Positions 61,535-64,000 of a stretch of 64,000 nucleotides of DNA are shown in pieces. The position numbers were made by a program, and so were the translations under genes. The stretch covers positions 10,944 to 74,943 of the forward strand of contig JBEKHB010000013.1 in assembly GCA_050012495.1 (NCBI GenBank). Reading direction: 5' to 3'. The stretch comes from BOG-1155 sp050012495 (GTDB lineage: Bacteria > Desulfobacterota > Syntrophorhabdia > Syntrophorhabdales > WCHB1-27). The notes beneath the pieces are model-generated. The model was not told where the DNA came from. It saw nothing but the letters and a program-made list of their open reading frames with translations, and made no database searches. Every line of letters starts with the position of its first letter. The stretch's first letter is position 1.

Positions 61535-62863
61535 ATGCCAGATTACTGGAACCAACAATTCGAAACCATGCCGTGGGGTGATCTCCACAAGTACTGGCTG
61601 GACAAGTTTAATCTTCTCCTTACGCATGTGAAGGCAAATTCAGCCTTCTACAAAAAACAGCTGGAGAAGGTGAAAGCTATCTCTTCTTTCGAAGAGTTGA
61701 CCGCCGTGCCGGTTATGACAAAAAACGAGATACGAGAGGCTCAGTTAGCAGGTGACAGAAACACCCCGCTCGGGACGATTCAGGTTGCCAAGACCGAGGA
61801 TATCGTGCAGGTCATCTCCTCCTCGGGGACGACAGGACGACCTGTCTATTACGGTATTACACAGAAGGATTTAGAATCATGGCGTGATGCCCTTGCTGCT
61901 TTTACCTACACCGCAGGGGTACGAAAGAATGACGTCGTAGCTCATGTGGTTGGTACCCCTATTTTTGCCGGTGGTGAGCCCTACTTTGAAGGGTTGAGAC
62001 ACATCGGCGCAACTATTGTGTGGGCAGGTGGACTTGCAACGGAGCGGCTCTTTGAAACATTGCGGAATATGTATTGTACTGCCATCCTCGGGACTACATC
62101 CTTTGATCTCTATCTGGCCGAGAACTGCCAAAAGTACCTGGGCATTGACGCCAAGGAACTGGGCATAAAGAAGATACTTGGTGGTGGTGAACCTGGTCTC
62201 GGTGAGGAACCTATACGCCACAAGATGAAGGAACTGTGGGGTGCCGATACCGTCAGGGAGGTTATGGGATTAGCCGATATCATGCCCGGTATGTGGTCGG
62301 AATGTGAAGAAGAAAAAGGGATGCACTTTACTGCCCAACCCTACATTATGGTCGAATTGACTGATCCTGATACGGGAAAACATCTTCCCTGGGAGCCAGG
62401 GGTCTGTGGAGAACCTGTCTATACAACGATTCTGAGAGAGGCAACCCCCATTATCCGATATGCATCTCATGACTATATCCGTGTGGAGGCGGCAGAGTGC
62501 AAATGTGGCAGAACATCGCCCAAGATGCGCTGCATCGGCCGCGTCGATGACATGTTGATCTACAAGGCAATGAACGTCTTCCCTTCTGCTATCCGCGATG
62601 TGGTTGTGAAAGGGTTTGAGGAATTCCTTACGGGATACATTCAGGTCGTGAAGGATACGGCCACGCAGGTTCGCTTTGACGATCCCATCCCTGTAGACAT
62701 TGAAGTGCTCCTCTCAGTCCAGGACAAGGCGAAGCTCAAACGTGACATTGAGGGTAAAGTCAGGGAACTTTTGGTGGTCAAGATCGAAGCAAACCTCGTT
62801 CCGCCAGAGACGATCAAGAGAACAGCGTACAAGACACCTTTGGTAAGGGTAAAGGGCAATTAA
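61535..62863 (+). CDS. PaaK-family aryl/acyl-CoA ligase, candidate benzoylacetate-CoA ligase
   Basis: At 442 residues it has the PaaK plan: the P-loop SSSGTTGRPVYYG (about 97-109), EVMGLADIMPG, the IRYASHDYIRVEAAECKCGRTSPKM region and a C-terminal lid with IKRTAYKTPLVR. It would convert a carboxylic acid to its CoA ester with ATP. Following a ketone carboxylase, the natural substrate is the beta-keto acid product, benzoylacetate if the ketone is acetophenone (inference). It is only 17 bp after the fifth subunit. Distinct from the CapK-type copies in the polysaccharide locus. Confidence 0.85.
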   Translation: MPDYWNQQFETMPWGDLHKYWLDKFNLLLTHVKANSAFYKKQLEKVKAISSFEELTAVPVMTKNEIREAQLAGDRNTPLGTIQVAKTEDIVQVISSSGTTGRPVYYGITQKDLESWRDALAAFTYTAGVRKNDVVAHVVGTPIFAGGEPYFEGLRHIGATIVWAGGLATERLFETLRNMYCTAILGTTSFDLYLAENCQKYLGIDAKELGIKKILGGGEPGLGEEPIRHKMKELWGADTVREVMGLADIMPGMWSECEEEKGMHFTAQPYIMVELTDPDTGKHLPWEPGVCGEPVYTTILREATPIIRYASHDYIRVEAAECKCGRTSPKMRCIGRVDDMLIYKAMNVFPSAIRDVVVKGFEEFLTGYIQVVKDTATQVRFDDPIPVDIEVLLSVQDKAKLKRDIEGKVRELLVVKIEANLVPPETIKRTAYKTPLVRVKGN

Positions 62864-63000
62864 AAAACAATAAGGTTGGCGGGGAGAGAATTGAAGGAAT
62901 GGATGGGTCACAACTTTGATTGTTTGTTGCCACAATATCAGCATTCGTTGGTGACTGAAATTATTATGATACTACAAAATATGGATTAAGGAGGTTTTCC

Positions 63001-63651
63001 ATGCCTATTCTTTTTACGCTCAACTGGGACATCATACCTGGGAATGAAGAGGAATACGCATACTTCATTGCAAAATCGTATATCCCTGAGACAACCGCTA
63101 TGGGGCTCGCCTCTGTCGGGGGGTATTACGTCGAGGTGGGTTTTGGGCCCCGCGTGATCGCTGTCCATTCCTGTAACGATCAGCAGGAGCTCGCCGTTAT
63201 TATGGCAAAGAAGGGATTCAAGGACCTCATCCTCAAGCTCAAATCCCTAGTTTCCAATTACCGGGCAGCGGTGCTGGAACCGACGGGACATGTCAAAGGG
63301 GAGAAGTATACGATCCAGAAAGGGGTCTGGAAATTCAACCAGTACTATGATCTCCGTCCTGGAAAAAAAGAGGGGTACAGAGACTTTATCCTCAACACGC
63401 ATCTCCCGACTATGCAAAAAATTGACTACGTTGAGGTTACTGGCGGATGGAATGTTGTGCTTGGGGGGATAAGTGAAATCATCGCCGAATTTACGGTGAA
63501 AGACCCGGTAGATATCGGCCGCCTTTTGAATAATGAAGATTTCAGAAAGATAACATTGAAACTGAGGACGGATTACGTATTGAATTATCAAAACCGCATA
63601 CTCCGGTGTACGGAGCGGTTTGGCGAGCCGAAATGGTTTATGCTGACTTGA
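63001..63651 (+). CDS. Internally duplicated alpha/beta-barrel-like protein of unknown function
   Basis: This 216-residue protein falls into two similar halves. Residues 5-90 start FTLNWDIIPGNEEEYAYFI and residues 110-205 start WKFNQYYDLRPGKKEGYRDFI; each continues with a GGYYVEVGFGPRV- or GGWNVVLGGISEI-type strand and a KxGFKDLILKLKSLVSNY or NEDFRKITLKLRTDYVLNY helix. This is the pattern of a fused ferredoxin-like (dimeric alpha/beta barrel) dimer. A strong AAGGAGG site precedes it. It lies 137 bp after the ligase, so it may be the last gene of the operon or separate. Confidence 0.72.
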   Translation: MPILFTLNWDIIPGNEEEYAYFIAKSYIPETTAMGLASVGGYYVEVGFGPRVIAVHSCNDQQELAVIMAKKGFKDLILKLKSLVSNYRAAVLEPTGHVKGEKYTIQKGVWKFNQYYDLRPGKKEGYRDFILNTHLPTMQKIDYVEVTGGWNVVLGGISEIIAEFTVKDPVDIGRLLNNEDFRKITLKLRTDYVLNYQNRILRCTERFGEPKWFMLT

Positions 63652-63663
63652 CATCAAAGAGGA

Positions 63664-63837
63664 TTAAGGGGGATTACATGGGAAGATTTGATCCCCGTGT
63701 ATTGTGCCCGGCCGGGGGTGATCAGTCTCGATACCCAGGCCTATCCGGAGAAAAAGAAGATCCCGTACATCCTCGGCGCCCGGATGAGAAAGGTCAGGGA
63801 GATTAAAGAAGACGCCCTCTCCCGCGCCGGCCAATGA
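63664..63837 (+). pseudogene. Transposase remnant (IS1634-like C-terminal piece)
   Basis: A frame ending at 63837 reads VISLDTQAYPEKKKIPYILG then ARMRKVREIKEDALSRAGQ. The YILGARMR...EVREEVLS pattern is typical of the mid-to-late part of IS1634/IS4-group transposases after a VADRGMIS motif, here reduced to CARPGVIS. The start and end of the gene are missing, so it is a fragment. The frame is open from 63664 but only the part from about 63691 is recognisable. Confidence 0.5.
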
Positions 63838-63885
63838 GAACATGGATGAGTGGATTGGGGACCATTATCCGATCATTTCTTAGTG

Positions 63886-63922
63886 TCCCCTTCGGGGAGA
63901 AAACCCCTCGCCTTTTAGGCGA
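63886..63922 (+). mobile_element. Left-end hairpins of an IS200/IS605-type element
   Basis: Two small hairpins precede the tnpA start: TCCCC-TTC-GGGGA (63886-63898) and TCGCC-TTTTA-GGCGA (63908-63922). Subterminal hairpins of this kind are recognised by TnpA in IS200/IS605 elements. The exact left boundary cannot be fixed because these elements leave no inverted repeats or target duplication. Confidence 0.5.
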
Positions 63923-63943
63923 AGACTTTAGTAAAATGAGAAG

Positions 63944-64000
63944 GTGCAGAACTACCGGACAACTTCTCATTCGGTGTATGACCTCAAGTACCACCTGGTC
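63944..64000 (+). CDS. tnpA: IS200/IS605-family transposase TnpA, N-terminal part cut by the window end
   Basis: From a GTG at 63944 the frame reads MQNYRTTSHSVYDLKYHLV to the last base of the window. SHSVYxLxYHLVW is the usual start of the small Y1 HUH transposase TnpA. GAGAAGG provides a ribosome site. The catalytic HUH and tyrosine residues lie beyond the window, so activity and any accompanying tnpB cannot be judged. Confidence 0.75.
   Translation, partial: MQNYRTTSHSVYDLKYHLV

Overview
The window reads as a chromosomal piece of a strictly anaerobic, GC-rich Gram-negative bacterium, most likely a deltaproteobacterial/Desulfobacterota syntroph or sulfate-reducer relative (inference). The grounds are flavin/Fe-S 2-hydroxyacid oxidation coupled to CoA thioesters, an outer-membrane polysaccharide export system, a lactate racemase homologue, a multi-subunit ketone carboxylase resembling acetophenone carboxylase, and the absence of any oxygen-dependent enzyme. 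No rRNA, tRNA or CRISPR array was seen.

Layout. (1) 138-9326, minus strand: an eight-gene operon that would import glycolate (LctP/GlcA permease), oxidise it to glyoxylate (GlcDEF), condense glyoxylate with acetyl-CoA (CitE/malyl-CoA lyase family) and conserve the malyl-CoA thioester as ATP (SucCD-type malate-CoA ligase). A seven-cysteine ferredoxin-like protein is encoded between the ligase subunits. A divergent GntR/FCD regulator (9577-10326) probably controls it. (2) 10335-33178, minus strand: a surface-polysaccharide locus with Wzy/Wzx, Wzz, a giant multi-SLBB export protein, YjbH, a shortened phosphoglycosyltransferase, five GT4 glycosyltransferases, a deacetylase-like protein and two copies of a PaaK-like adenylase + DUF362 gene pair. 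Its sugar-assembly part looks more AT-rich than the flanks. (3) 33179-33960: a gene-free stretch with a 40-bp tandem duplication and a nested inverted repeat. (4) 33961-36823: a stand-alone PEP-utilising 'swivel' domain lacking its catalytic His, a divergent LysR regulator with overlapping promoters, and a LarA homologue. (5) 37023-50138, plus strand: a housekeeping run, yceD-rpmF-plsX-(acyl-CoA dehydrogenase)-fabD-fabG-acpP-fabF-rpiB-glyA-dCMP deaminase-nrdR-ribD-ribE-ribBA-ribH-nusB-yacP-like. The usual fabH position is taken by an acyl-CoA dehydrogenase. (6) 50139-51997: a decayed molybdopterin oxidoreductase fragment and a methylmalonyl-CoA-epimerase-like VOC protein. (7) 51998-63651, plus strand: a PAS-containing sigma-54 activator, then a regulatory gap with a perfect 15-bp palindrome and a GG-N10-GC promoter. 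After it come five genes whose order and sizes match the acetophenone carboxylase subunits, a PaaK-family CoA ligase and an internally duplicated alpha/beta-barrel-like protein. (8) 63652-64000: a transposase remnant and the start of an IS200/IS605 TnpA cut by the window edge.

In combination the window encodes two specialised carbon-entry routes (glycolate via malyl-CoA; an aryl or alkyl methyl ketone via ATP-dependent carboxylation and CoA activation), each with its own regulator, on either side of a polysaccharide locus and a lipid/riboflavin/one-carbon operon. The most noteworthy systems are the energy-conserving glycolate operon, the sigma-54-controlled ketone-carboxylase operon and the repeated PaaK-DUF362 module. 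All functional assignments are from reading motifs and gene order; no database search was run.
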